A stretch of DNA of 64,000 nt from Pseudomonas sp. SST3 (lineage in GTDB: Bacteria > Pseudomonadota > Gammaproteobacteria > Pseudomonadales > Pseudomonadaceae), in assembly GCF_003325755.1 (NCBI RefSeq), contig NZ_QORI02000004.1, positions 124,001 through 188,000 of the forward strand, in the 5' to 3' direction. This document shows, in pieces, positions 46,302 to 54,802 of the stretch. Position numbers and translations under genes: made by a program. The notes below the pieces were generated by a model. That model made no database searches. It was not told the origin of the DNA and saw only the letters and a program-made list of their open reading frames with translations. The first letter of the stretch is position 1. Each line of letters starts with the position of its first letter.

Positions 46302-46762
46302 TGCCCGCCCACCCCTTTCACAAAGAAGCCGGGGCGACACTGATCGAAGTGTTGGTCGCCATGGTGGTACTTGCCATCGGCCTCCTTGGCCTGGCAGGTC
46401 TCCAAGCCACCAGTATACAGAGCAATCACAGCGCCTATTACCGTTCACAGGCCACACTGCTCGCTGGCGACCTGGGCGATCGCATGCGAGCCAATCGCGC
46501 CCAGGCGACGAACGGCGATTACAGTATCGACTTTCCCACCTCATCAAGCAGCCACAGCGTAAGTGGCACACAGGCACAGAAGGACACGGCTGAATGGTTG
46601 AACCGACTAGCTCTGACGCTTCCCGAAGGCACTGGCAAGGTGGAAAGGAACGACACCCTCGTAACCATTTCCATACGATGGAACGACACTCGAGGCCAGA
46701 TCAAGGCCAGCGACGACAACAAAACCCACAATGAAACCTTCGTCTACCGGACCGAGATATGA
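46298..46762 (+). CDS. pilV: Type IV minor pilin PilV
   Basis: A 154-residue prepilin with leader MMPAHPFHKEAG and mature ATLIEVLVAMVVLAIGLLGLAG, and the PilV-typical LQATSIQSNHSAYYRSQATLLAGDLGDRMRAN region. AGGA precedes the ATG at 46298, which overlaps the fimU stop; two other nearby ATGs (46292, 46301) are alternatives. It overlaps pilW by 4 bp. Confidence 0.87.
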   Translation: MMPAHPFHKEAGATLIEVLVAMVVLAIGLLGLAGLQATSIQSNHSAYYRSQATLLAGDLGDRMRANRAQATNGDYSIDFPTSSSSHSVSGTQAQKDTAEWLNRLALTLPEGTGKVERNDTLVTISIRWNDTRGQIKASDDNKTHNETFVYRTEI

Positions 46763-47784
46763 CCTCCTCAATCCTTCAGCGACAGCGCGGCCTATCGCTC
46801 GTTGAACTGATGGTTGCCATGGCCTTGAGCTTGTTACTCATGCTCGGCGTCATTCAGATCTTCCTCAGCAGCAAGCAGACTTACAACACAAACAATGCTC
46901 TTTCTCGAGTCCAGGAAAGCGGTCGTTTCGCCATACAACTGGTTGTTCCCGATATTCGTAACGCTGGCTACAAGGGTCAATGCTTAGGCGAGCCTAATAA
47001 TCTACTAAACACCGCTGACGATATGTTCTCGCTCAGCGATCCTGTAGAGGGCTGGGAGGGCTCCAAGAACGAGCAGCACGCTCATCTGGCGGGTAAAAAC
47101 AGGCTCGCGGGCACCGACTCAATCTTTGTGAAGTTTGCAGCGGGGACAGGAAATTTCAACGGCGACACCAGCAACGCTACTTCAACGCCGAATCTCGGAG
47201 TTACGGAGGCAAGCACTGGCATATCGGCGGGAACCATAACACTAGTTTCCGATGCGCTCGGCTGCGACATTTTCCAGAACACCAATAACGAACAAGCAAG
47301 CGTTCTTCAACAAAGCGGCGGTAACGTCAAGCCTGGAAACAAAGGCAAGGATACTGATGGCAATTACTGGAGCCATGAATATACAGGCGAGATGGAGATC
47401 CTAACGCTACAGAATGTCCTCTTTTATGTGAGGGATAACGGCGACCGCCCCCCTTCCCTCGTTCGTAGCCGCCTGACAGTAGCGGGCACCGAAGCCAAGT
47501 TTATTAACGAAGAGTTAGTAGAAGGCATTCAAGATATGCAGATCAGGTACGGAATTACTAACGGGACAAACAAGCAGGTAATTGAATACCGAGATGCGGA
47601 CAAAATAACTAACTGGGACAACGTCGCGGCCGTTCGCATAGAGCTGCTTGCTGTGAGCAATGCTGCCAACGTAACACCGGAGAACCAGATTGTCCGTCTC
47701 AACGGCACGGACGTCACCATAACGGAGCGCCGCCTTGCTCAGGTTTTTAGCTCGACAATTGGCATACGGAACCGCCTGCCATGA
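46759..47784 (+). CDS. pilW: Type IV minor pilin PilW
   Basis: A 341-residue prepilin with leader MTSSILQRQRG and mature LSLVELMVAMALSLLLMLGV, then the PilW-type SSKQTYNTNNALSRVQESGRFA and a large C-terminal domain. PilW belongs to the tip complex with PilX and PilY1. Overlaps on both sides (ATGA) indicate coupling. Low G+C compared with the flanking genes is visible in the sequence. Confidence 0.87.
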   Translation: MTSSILQRQRGLSLVELMVAMALSLLLMLGVIQIFLSSKQTYNTNNALSRVQESGRFAIQLVVPDIRNAGYKGQCLGEPNNLLNTADDMFSLSDPVEGWEGSKNEQHAHLAGKNRLAGTDSIFVKFAAGTGNFNGDTSNATSTPNLGVTEASTGISAGTITLVSDALGCDIFQNTNNEQASVLQQSGGNVKPGNKGKDTDGNYWSHEYTGEMEILTLQNVLFYVRDNGDRPPSLVRSRLTVAGTEAKFINEELVEGIQDMQIRYGITNGTNKQVIEYRDADKITNWDNVAAVRIELLAVSNAANVTPENQIVRLNGTDVTITERRLAQVFSSTIGIRNRLP

Positions 47785-48254
47785 TCAGACATATCGTTTC
47801 GCCTCGCGCAGAGCGTGGCGCAGTACTCATCGTCGCGCTGGTCATGCTGCTTCTGCTGACGGTTATCGGGCTAGCCAGCATGCGTGGCACTTCGCTACAG
47901 GAAAGCATGGCAGGTAATCTTCGAGACGGTGATGTCGCGTTTCAAGCGGCGGAAGCCTCCCTGCGCAAAGGTGAAGAAGTCGTCACCACACGCTTTATCG
48001 CTGGCACTCACAACGCGCTGGAAACCGCGAACATAACTGGCACTTACGAAAACTTCCCCGGTTCTAGCGAAGATCCCGAATACACAATCACTCTGCTAGC
48101 CAAACTCAGAACCAGCACTGAAGCCGGCGCGCCTATCGACGACGAAGGCGCATTGGTGCGTGTCGAGTCCGATGGCTATGGCCTCAGCACCAATAACAAT
48201 GATCAACCCAGCGTCCATATACAGCTCCGCTCCACCTTTTTGGTCGAGCAATAA
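47781..48254 (+). CDS. pilX: Type IV minor pilin PilX
   Basis: A 157-residue prepilin-like protein with leader ending RAERG and a hydrophobic helix AVLIVALVMLLLLTVIGLA. As usual for PilX, Glu5 is missing (AVLIV), followed by the family segment RGTSLQESMAGNLRDGDVAFQAAEASL. It overlaps the pilW stop and precedes pilY1 by 40 bp. Confidence 0.85.
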   Translation: MIRHIVSPRAERGAVLIVALVMLLLLTVIGLASMRGTSLQESMAGNLRDGDVAFQAAEASLRKGEEVVTTRFIAGTHNALETANITGTYENFPGSSEDPEYTITLLAKLRTSTEAGAPIDDEGALVRVESDGYGLSTNNNDQPSVHIQLRSTFLVEQ

Positions 48255-48294
48255 AAATTAGTTGCTTGACCAAGCTTGTCACGGAGTTTCCTCT

Positions 48295-51200
48295 ATGAAG
48301 TCCTGTCCTTTCGCCTTGAGCACACTGAAATCCAACATTAGCTTTGCGCTGTCACTCTGCATTGCGGTAGCAGCTACTCCCAGCTTTGCGGCTGTATCAC
48401 AAGCACCTCTGCTGCTCGGAGGCGGTAGCGTGCCGGGCAATTTGGCACTAGTGCCTTCAGTCGAGTGGCCCACGGTGCTCTCGGTTGCAAATACCGGGAG
48501 CTATAGTCCTTCAAGTATCTACGTCGGCTATTTCAACTCTAAAAAATGCTACATCTATAACCAAAGCAGTGAATGGTTCGAGCCTGACACCGACGCTATC
48601 GAACATATATGCTCCGGTAACAAACGCTGGAGCGGCAACTTTCTCAACTGGGCCGCAACACCCACGATCGATCCGTTTCGCAGCGCTTTAACAGGTGGCT
48701 ATCGGTATCGTGACACAGCCACCGAGACGATTCTTCAGAAAGCCCGCCATGACGGACAGAGCAGTGCTGGCAACCGCCTAGAGCATACGAACAACAACCC
48801 CCAGGGCCTGATAGTTAAATCCGACATTGCAGGAGCAACGCCCGCTGGCACCGACTGGGACAATTTTTATATCCGCCTTCAGGGGCAAGGCCATACCATG
48901 TTGTTTTCTAATTGGAAAGATGGTATCGGCGGAGGCGGATCGACGGGCGAGAAGACAGCTGAATGGATAAATTACGAACCCAACACTAGTGCGCAATGGG
49001 AAAACAATCGCCTTAAGACAGCCTATACTCCATCCAATCAGATTAAAAGCGTATACCGCGTCAAAATTCGGGTTAAAGTTTGCGACCCCAATAAAGGCCT
49101 GGAGACTAACTGCGAGCGCTACCCAAACGGAACCTACAAACCGGTCGGACTTCTCCAGCAATACTCGGGAAATTTACGATACAGTGTATTCGGATACTTG
49201 AACGACGGAAACATGCTGAGAGACGGCGGGGTGCTACGGGCTCAGCAGAAATTCATTTCCCCCGACGCTGCAAATCCCGAGTGGAATGCAAACACCGGCG
49301 TAATGCTTACCAACCCCGATGCTATCTCAAGCAGCCTAGGGCGCCCTATAAGCAACAGCGGCGTAATGAACTACTTGAATAAATTTGGCGAGCTTAACAA
49401 TAACAGCTTCAAATCCCACGACCCGGTTAGCGAGCTTTATTACGCCGCTCTGCGCTACTTCAAAAACCAAGGCAATGTCGCTGCTTATAGTGCCTCCACG
49501 CCTGCGCACAACCCAAACCCAGGCAATGATACATTGGATCGTTGGAATGATGGCTTCCCTGTTATCACTAACTGGAACGACCCCGTCCAATATGCTTGCC
49601 AGAAAAACGTGATCTTGGGGATCGGTGACACCAACACTCACCGCGATAAAAATTTGCCGGGGAATACAGTAGTTACAGATGAGCCGACCGTGCCAGCGGA
49701 GGTTAGCGCCGACACCACAATTAACGTTGTTACAGCTACTCAAAAAGTCGCGGAGCTCGAAGGCATCAGCATTGCCACCCCATTCAACAATGGGCGTCGT
49801 AGCTCAGCCTATATGGCAGGCCTTGCCTACGATGCGAACACTAAAGACCTACGTTCTGATTATACAGGCAGACAGAATGTGTCTACCTATTGGGTTGACG
49901 TTAGGGAAGGGCAAAGTCTTGCGGGAAAAACAGGGAACCAGTACTGGCTTGCAGCTAAGTACGGTGGCTTCAAAGTACCTAAAGACTTCGGGGATCCCTA
50001 TGCGCGTACAGCCCCGCTGGAAACAGAATGGTGGCGCACCAATACCGATATGCTAGCCACAAACTACCCGCGCCCTGACAACTTTTTCGTCGCCAGTGAC
50101 GCCACGAATATGGTGGAAAGCCTTCGGAAAGCTTTTGCTCAGATCTCTAATGAGGTACAGAGCACAACCGCCTCCCTGGCGACCAACTCCACCCGCCTGG
50201 AAACCGATACGGCCGTTTTCCAATCGCGACTGGATAGCCGTTTCTGGAGCGGTGACCTACTCGCGCGGCGTGTCGGTGCCAATGGCGAGGTAGAAAATGA
50301 TGCCGCCTGGAGCGCCGCGCAAAAGCTCGACAATCTGAGCCCTGTCGATTCCCGCAAGATTTTCTCCATCACGCCTGCCACTACTTCCGGCAATTCTGGT
50401 GAGGCAATTGCTACCAATGGCACCAGTTTCACCTGGGACGGCCTGGATAATGCCCAGCGAGCCTTGCTACAAAGAATTTCTGAAACTGACTCGGTAGAAG
50501 CCCAGAAACGTTTAGCTTATCTTCGTGGTGATCGTACGAACGAAATCACTACCGATGACCGTACCAAGCCTTTCCGCCAGCGCGGTAGCCGTCTGGGCGA
50601 TATCGTCAATTCTGACCCGCAATTCATCCACAAACAGGACTTTGGCTACTCGCGCCTGAGTTGGAATGATGGTGCCATAGGCTCGGCCTACAACACTTTC
50701 CGTACCAGCAGCGCCTATCAGAACCGTATCCCTACGGTGATAGTGGGCGCCAACGACGGCATGCTGCATGGTTTCGATGCCCGCGTCAGCGCGACGGCAG
50801 ACACCAACGGCGGCGCTGAGCTGTTCGCCTATGTACCCAATAGCGTGTTCAGCAACCTTATCAACCTGACCGACCCCGCCTACTCCCACCGCTACTTTGT
50901 CGACGGCACCCCTCGCGTATCAGATGTATGGGTAAGCGGGAGCTGGATGACCATGGTTGTAGGTACCACCGGGGCAGGCGGAAAAAGCGTTTTTGCCCTT
51001 GATGTAACAAACCCGGGCAGCATGACAAGTGGCGATGTCATGTGGGAGTTCAGCCATCCCGATATGGGCTATACAGTGGGCCAGCCAGCACTAGTAGCGC
51101 TACCGAACGAGAAATTTGGGGTTGTCGTCAGCAGCGGCTATCACGACACCGCACCAGAGAGCGGTAAAATCTGGATCTTGGACGCAGCTGACGGCGCCAT

Positions 51201-52119
51201 CATCCGCCAGATAGATTTACCAACCACTGGCAACCTGGGCTCGCCATTGGCTTCGGACACCAATTTTGACCAAGTGGCGGACCGTGTTTATGTCGCCGAC
51301 ACCCTCGGATATGTCTGGCGCATCGACTTGTCAGGCGGGAATCCATCGAGCTGGGATATCCCCAAGAGTTTGGGTGATGACCCGCTGTTTATCGCCAAGA
51401 ACGCCAGCGGTAACCGCCAGGCTATCACCGCGCCGCTGTCCTCGGCCTTCAATGACAAGAACGAACATATGGTGTTCTTCGGAACCGGCAGTTTTTACCG
51501 CGACGGCGATAACGAAATCCCGGAGAATCCGTCCGTCGACACCTTCTACGGCATTATTGACAGAGGCGAGACTATCGATGGCCGTGGTTCGCTGCTGAAA
51601 CAAGCCGTCATCAAGGAGGCGAAACTGGAGAGCGGGATCAACGCACGGGCAATCACCAACAACGCTCTAACTACCGAAACCGGCTGGTACATAGACCTTG
51701 GTTGGCTGGAGGGTGAAGGCGCAACAGGTGCACGAGGTGAACGCGTGATTGCCAAGGCTACATTACGTTCTGATCGTGTGATCTTCACTACGATGACACC
51801 TTCAGCCGATCCCTGCGCTTTTGGCGGCACGAGCTTTATCATGGCGATGAACCTCTTCAGCGGCTCACGCTTGAACTATGTTTATTTCGACACCAGCGGC
51901 GATGGGAAGCCAGATGATGGAGACACAACCTCCAGCGGCGATGATAAGAACATTCCATGGACAGGCATCGACATAGGTGACGGGGTGGTCAAAGGCACCG
52001 CCCCGCTACCAAAACTGCTGTGCTTTGCCGGCTCTAGCGGAGCCACCCCACAATGTATTCCTGTTGCAGGATCGCAACGTTTTGGCCGCCATTCCTGGCG
52101 TGAAGTGAGGACGAATTAA
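48295..52119 (+). CDS. pilY1: Type IV pilus tip adhesin PilY1
   Basis: A 1,274-residue secreted protein with a signal peptide (about residues 1-32, cleavage near FAA). The C-terminal half is the PilY1 beta-propeller (VIVGANDGMLHGFDA, TGAGGKSVFALDV) with the calcium loop D988-TNFDQVA-D996. The N-terminal half is variable; I do not see a DxSxS MIDAS motif of the von Willebrand A domain found in P. aeruginosa PilY1. The start at 48295 has GGAG upstream; an in-frame ATG at 48262 is 11 codons earlier. It overlaps pilE as TAATG. Confidence 0.88.
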   Translation: MKSCPFALSTLKSNISFALSLCIAVAATPSFAAVSQAPLLLGGGSVPGNLALVPSVEWPTVLSVANTGSYSPSSIYVGYFNSKKCYIYNQSSEWFEPDTDAIEHICSGNKRWSGNFLNWAATPTIDPFRSALTGGYRYRDTATETILQKARHDGQSSAGNRLEHTNNNPQGLIVKSDIAGATPAGTDWDNFYIRLQGQGHTMLFSNWKDGIGGGGSTGEKTAEWINYEPNTSAQWENNRLKTAYTPSNQIKSVYRVKIRVKVCDPNKGLETNCERYPNGTYKPVGLLQQYSGNLRYSVFGYLNDGNMLRDGGVLRAQQKFISPDAANPEWNANTGVMLTNPDAISSSLGRPISNSGVMNYLNKFGELNNNSFKSHDPVSELYYAALRYFKNQGNVAAYSASTPAHNPNPGNDTLDRWNDGFPVITNWNDPVQYACQKNVILGIGDTNTHRDKNLPGNTVVTDEPTVPAEVSADTTINVVTATQKVAELEGISIATPFNNGRRSSAYMAGLAYDANTKDLRSDYTGRQNVSTYWVDVREGQSLAGKTGNQYWLAAKYGGFKVPKDFGDPYARTAPLETEWWRTNTDMLATNYPRPDNFFVASDATNMVESLRKAFAQISNEVQSTTASLATNSTRLETDTAVFQSRLDSRFWSGDLLARRVGANGEVENDAAWSAAQKLDNLSPVDSRKIFSITPATTSGNSGEAIATNGTSFTWDGLDNAQRALLQRISETDSVEAQKRLAYLRGDRTNEITTDDRTKPFRQRGSRLGDIVNSDPQFIHKQDFGYSRLSWNDGAIGSAYNTFRTSSAYQNRIPTVIVGANDGMLHGFDARVSATADTNGGAELFAYVPNSVFSNLINLTDPAYSHRYFVDGTPRVSDVWVSGSWMTMVVGTTGAGGKSVFALDVTNPGSMTSGDVMWEFSHPDMGYTVGQPALVALPNEKFGVVVSSGYHDTAPESGKIWILDAADGAIIRQIDLPTTGNLGSPLASDTNFDQVADRVYVADTLGYVWRIDLSGGNPSSWDIPKSLGDDPLFIAKNASGNRQAITAPLSSAFNDKNEHMVFFGTGSFYRDGDNEIPENPSVDTFYGIIDRGETIDGRGSLLKQAVIKEAKLESGINARAITNNALTTETGWYIDLGWLEGEGATGARGERVIAKATLRSDRVIFTTMTPSADPCAFGGTSFIMAMNLFSGSRLNYVYFDTSGDGKPDDGDTTSSGDDKNIPWTGIDIGDGVVKGTAPLPKLLCFAGSSGATPQCIPVAGSQRFGRHSWREVRTN

Positions 52120-52568
52120 TGGCTCACGCACCTAAATCGAGCGCGGGTTTCACCTTAATTGAAGTAATGATCGCCGCGGCAATCATCAGCATCCTCGCCG
52201 CCATTGCGTATCCGTCATATCAGGAGCATGTACGCAAGGCGCGCCGTGCAGATGCTCAATCTGCCCTGATGGAGTTGGCTCAATTCATGGAGCGTCACTA
52301 TACGGCGAACGGCAGGTATTTGACGGCCGCTAACGCGAACCCTGCTAACGCAGCCCCTGCGTTGCCCTTTACAGATGCACCAAAGGACGGAGCGACAAAG
52401 TTCTATACTTTGGAATTTGCAGCAGCCCCAACCGCCAGCGGCTACACTCTTCGTGCAGTGCCTAAGAATGCCATGGCAAATGATAGTTGCGGCACGCTCA
52501 CGCTTGCGCATACCGGAGCAAAGGGGCAGAAAGCCGGGGCGACACTAGCACAGTGCTGGAGACGTTAA
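52119..52568 (+). CDS. pilE: Type IV minor pilin PilE
   Basis: A 149-residue prepilin with leader MAHAPKSSAG and mature FTLIEVMIAAAIISILAAIAYPSYQEHVRKARR, with Glu5. The C-terminal disulfide pair is C in DSCGTL and AQCWRR. Its start overlaps the pilY1 stop by 1 bp. It closes the operon and converges on ispH with 25 bp between. No pilY2-like small gene is seen before it. Confidence 0.88.
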   Translation: MAHAPKSSAGFTLIEVMIAAAIISILAAIAYPSYQEHVRKARRADAQSALMELAQFMERHYTANGRYLTAANANPANAAPALPFTDAPKDGATKFYTLEFAAAPTASGYTLRAVPKNAMANDSCGTLTLAHTGAKGQKAGATLAQCWRR

Positions 52569-52593
52569 AAAATAGACGAAATCGAAGGGAGCA

Positions 52594-53538
52594 TCATAGC
52601 TCCCTAATCCGCAGCTCCTTGGGCATTGAAAACGTCACATTTTCCGGCCGCCCATCGAGCTCATCCATCCCCGTAGCCCCCCACTCGCGGAGCCGCTCGA
52701 TTACCCCGCGCACCAGCACCTCGGGTGCTGAAGCGCCGGCGGTGATGCCTATTCGCTCGATGCTCTCGAACCACTCTCGCTTGAGGTCTTCGGCGCCATC
52801 GATCAGGTAGGCTGGCGTGCCCATGCGCTCGGCCAGTTCGCGTAGGCGGTTGGAGTTCGAGCTGTTGGGGCTGCCGACTACTAGCATTACATCGCACTCA
52901 CCGGCCAGTTGCTTGACCGCATCCTGGCGGTTCTGGGTGGCGTAGCAGATGTCGTCCTTGCGCGGGCCGCCGATGCTGGGAAAGCGAGTACGCAGCGCGT
53001 CGATCACTCGGCTGGTGTCATCCATCGAAAGAGTGGTCTGAGTAACGAAGGCCAGCGATTCGGGATTACGTACCTGCAGCTTGGCAACGTCTTCCTCATC
53101 TTCAACCAGATAAATCGAGCCGCCGTTGGCAGTATCGTATTGGCCCATGGTGCCTTCGACCTCCGGATGACCTTCGTGGCCGATGAGGATGCATTCGCGC
53201 CCTTCTCGGCTGTACTTGGTCACTTCCAGATGAACCTTGGTCACCAGCGGGCAAGTCGCGTCGAAGACCTTGAGACCGCGCTTGTCGGCTTCCATCCGCA
53301 CCGCTTGGGACACGCCGTGAGCGCTGAAGATCACAATGAAGCCATCCGGCACCTGGTCCAGCTCATCAACAAAGATGGCGCCCCGCTCGCGCAAATCTTC
53401 CACCACGAATTTGTTATGCACCACCTCATGACGCACATAGATCGGTGGCCCGAACACCTCCAGGGCGCGGTTGACGATCTCAATGGCACGATCAACACCG
53501 GCACAGAAGCCACGCGGATTGGCGAGTTTGATTTGCAT
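52594..53538 (-). CDS. ispH: 4-hydroxy-3-methylbut-2-enyl diphosphate reductase IspH
   Basis: A 314-residue iron-sulfur enzyme of the last step of the MEP isoprenoid pathway, producing IPP and DMAPP. The three cluster cysteines are in [17 protein letters not shown] and DICYATQN; the substrate-binding HGVSQ, HEGHPEV and [10 protein letters not shown] segments are conserved. The start [12 protein letters not shown] at 53538 is the family N-terminus and is preceded by GGGA; longer frames upstream are not supported. Confidence 0.97.
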   Translation of the reverse strand: MQIKLANPRGFCAGVDRAIEIVNRALEVFGPPIYVRHEVVHNKFVVEDLRERGAIFVDELDQVPDGFIVIFSAHGVSQAVRMEADKRGLKVFDATCPLVTKVHLEVTKYSREGRECILIGHEGHPEVEGTMGQYDTANGGSIYLVEDEEDVAKLQVRNPESLAFVTQTTLSMDDTSRVIDALRTRFPSIGGPRKDDICYATQNRQDAVKQLAGECDVMLVVGSPNSSNSNRLRELAERMGTPAYLIDGAEDLKREWFESIERIGITAGASAPEVLVRGVIERLREWGATGMDELDGRPENVTFSMPKELRIREL

Positions 53539-53703
53539 AATAAATTCCCGACGCTCTGAGCGGGTAAGTTTGAAGTATACCGACTGCCTATAGCGATGAA
53601 ACGCAGTGGTCTGCAGTGCGCATACGCACAATGAAGCGGCATGATCGCCAGCGAGGACTAAGCATCCCCTGCGCCCCACAAGCCACAGTATGCGATCTGA
53701 CGA

Positions 53704-54141
53704 TCAGACCGGCTTGACCTCGAATATCTCCACTTCAAAGGTCAGTGCCTTGCCTGCCAGCGGATGATTGAAGTCAACGGTAACTTGGCGATCATCGAAG
53801 CTTTTGACAACCCCAGGCAGCTCCGCCTTGGCTGCATCATTGAAAATCACCAGCAGCCCTTCGGATAGCTCCATGCTGTCGAATTGACTGCGCGGCATGA
53901 CTTGCACGTTCTGCGGATTGTGCTGACCGAAGCCCTGCTCCGGTGCAATCTGGAAGGTGCGCTTGTCGCCGGCCTTGAGTCCGAACAACTGCTGTTCGAA
54001 TCCTGGCAGCAGGTTTCCATCGCCGACCTTGAACGTCGCCGGTTGTTTGTCGAAGGTAGTGTCAACCTGCCCGCCGTTTTCCAGACTGAGCGCGAAATGC
54101 AGCGTCACCTGCATGTCCGGCCCGATGCGCTGTTCAGTCAT
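53704..54141 (-). CDS. fkpB: FKBP-type peptidyl-prolyl isomerase FkpB/SlpA
   Basis: A 145-residue protein with an FKBP domain (VTLHFALSLENGGQVDTTFD, GDGNLLPGFEQQLFGLKAG) and the inserted chaperone flap of SlyD/SlpA proteins, ending VDFNHPLAGKALTFEVEI. It lacks the His-rich tail of SlyD. It overlaps the end of lspA by 8 bp and precedes ispH, the typical pseudomonad order. Confidence 0.93.
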   Translation of the reverse strand: MTEQRIGPDMQVTLHFALSLENGGQVDTTFDKQPATFKVGDGNLLPGFEQQLFGLKAGDKRTFQIAPEQGFGQHNPQNVQVMPRSQFDSMELSEGLLVIFNDAAKAELPGVVKSFDDRQVTVDFNHPLAGKALTFEVEIFEVKPV

Positions 54142-54637
54142 TTACCGTTTCTCCCGTTTTACTGCTACGGAACATATCCAGCGCCAGCATGACGGCGCCG
54201 ATGGTGATGGCGCTGTCGGCGATGTTGAACGCAGGGAAGTACCAGCGGTTCTGCCAATGCACCAGGATGAAATCGACGACATGGCCGAGCATCACACGAT
54301 CATAAAGATTACCCAGTGCGCCACCCAGCACCAGGGCAAGGGCAACGGCAAGCCAAGTCTCACCGACCTTCAAACGCTTCATCCAGACCACCAGCACGAC
54401 GCTGACGCCAATGGCAATCGCTGCAAACAGCCAGCGCTGCCAGCCGGAGTGATCGGCCAAAAAGCTGAAGGCGGCGCCCGTGTTATAGGCCAGGGTCCAG
54501 GCGAAGTAGTCGGGAATCACATCGACTTTCTGATACAGGCGGAAATTGGCTTCGAAATAATGCTTGGTCGCCTGATCCAGCGCGATGATGAGCACGCTCA
54601 ACCATAGCCATGACAACTTGCCGAGACGGGCACTCAT
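54134..54637 (-). CDS. lspA: Lipoprotein signal peptidase LspA
   Basis: A 167-residue four-helix inner-membrane aspartic protease. The catalytic aspartates lie in GNLYDRVMLGHVVDF and FNIADSAITIG; DQATKHY and NTGAAFSFL are also conserved. It cleaves diacylglyceryl-modified prolipoproteins. Downstream of ileS by 165 bp containing a repeat. Confidence 0.96.
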   Translation of the reverse strand: MSARLGKLSWLWLSVLIIALDQATKHYFEANFRLYQKVDVIPDYFAWTLAYNTGAAFSFLADHSGWQRWLFAAIAIGVSVVLVVWMKRLKVGETWLAVALALVLGGALGNLYDRVMLGHVVDFILVHWQNRWYFPAFNIADSAITIGAVMLALDMFRSSKTGETVND

Positions 54638-54754
54638 GCAATCAGCCTCGCGTTCACCAAAAGGCTTTCACCGCCAACGCGCAACTCTGACAAGTGCCGC
54701 AGAATGGTATGGGTGCTGCCCCGCTGCGATTCTTCGAGAATCGAGCTGCAGCGA

Positions 54755-54777
54755 CGGTGGGCTGAAGCCCACCCTAC
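54755..54777. repeat. Palindromic repeat of the GTAGGGTGGGCTTCAGCCCACC type
   Basis: CGGTGGGCTGAAGCCCACCCTAC, a near-perfect palindrome different from the REPs elsewhere in the window. It lies in the ileS-lspA interval, where it could form a hairpin in the message. Confidence 0.7.
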
Positions 54778-54802
54778 CCGTACCATGAGCATCGAGCCGC
54801 AA

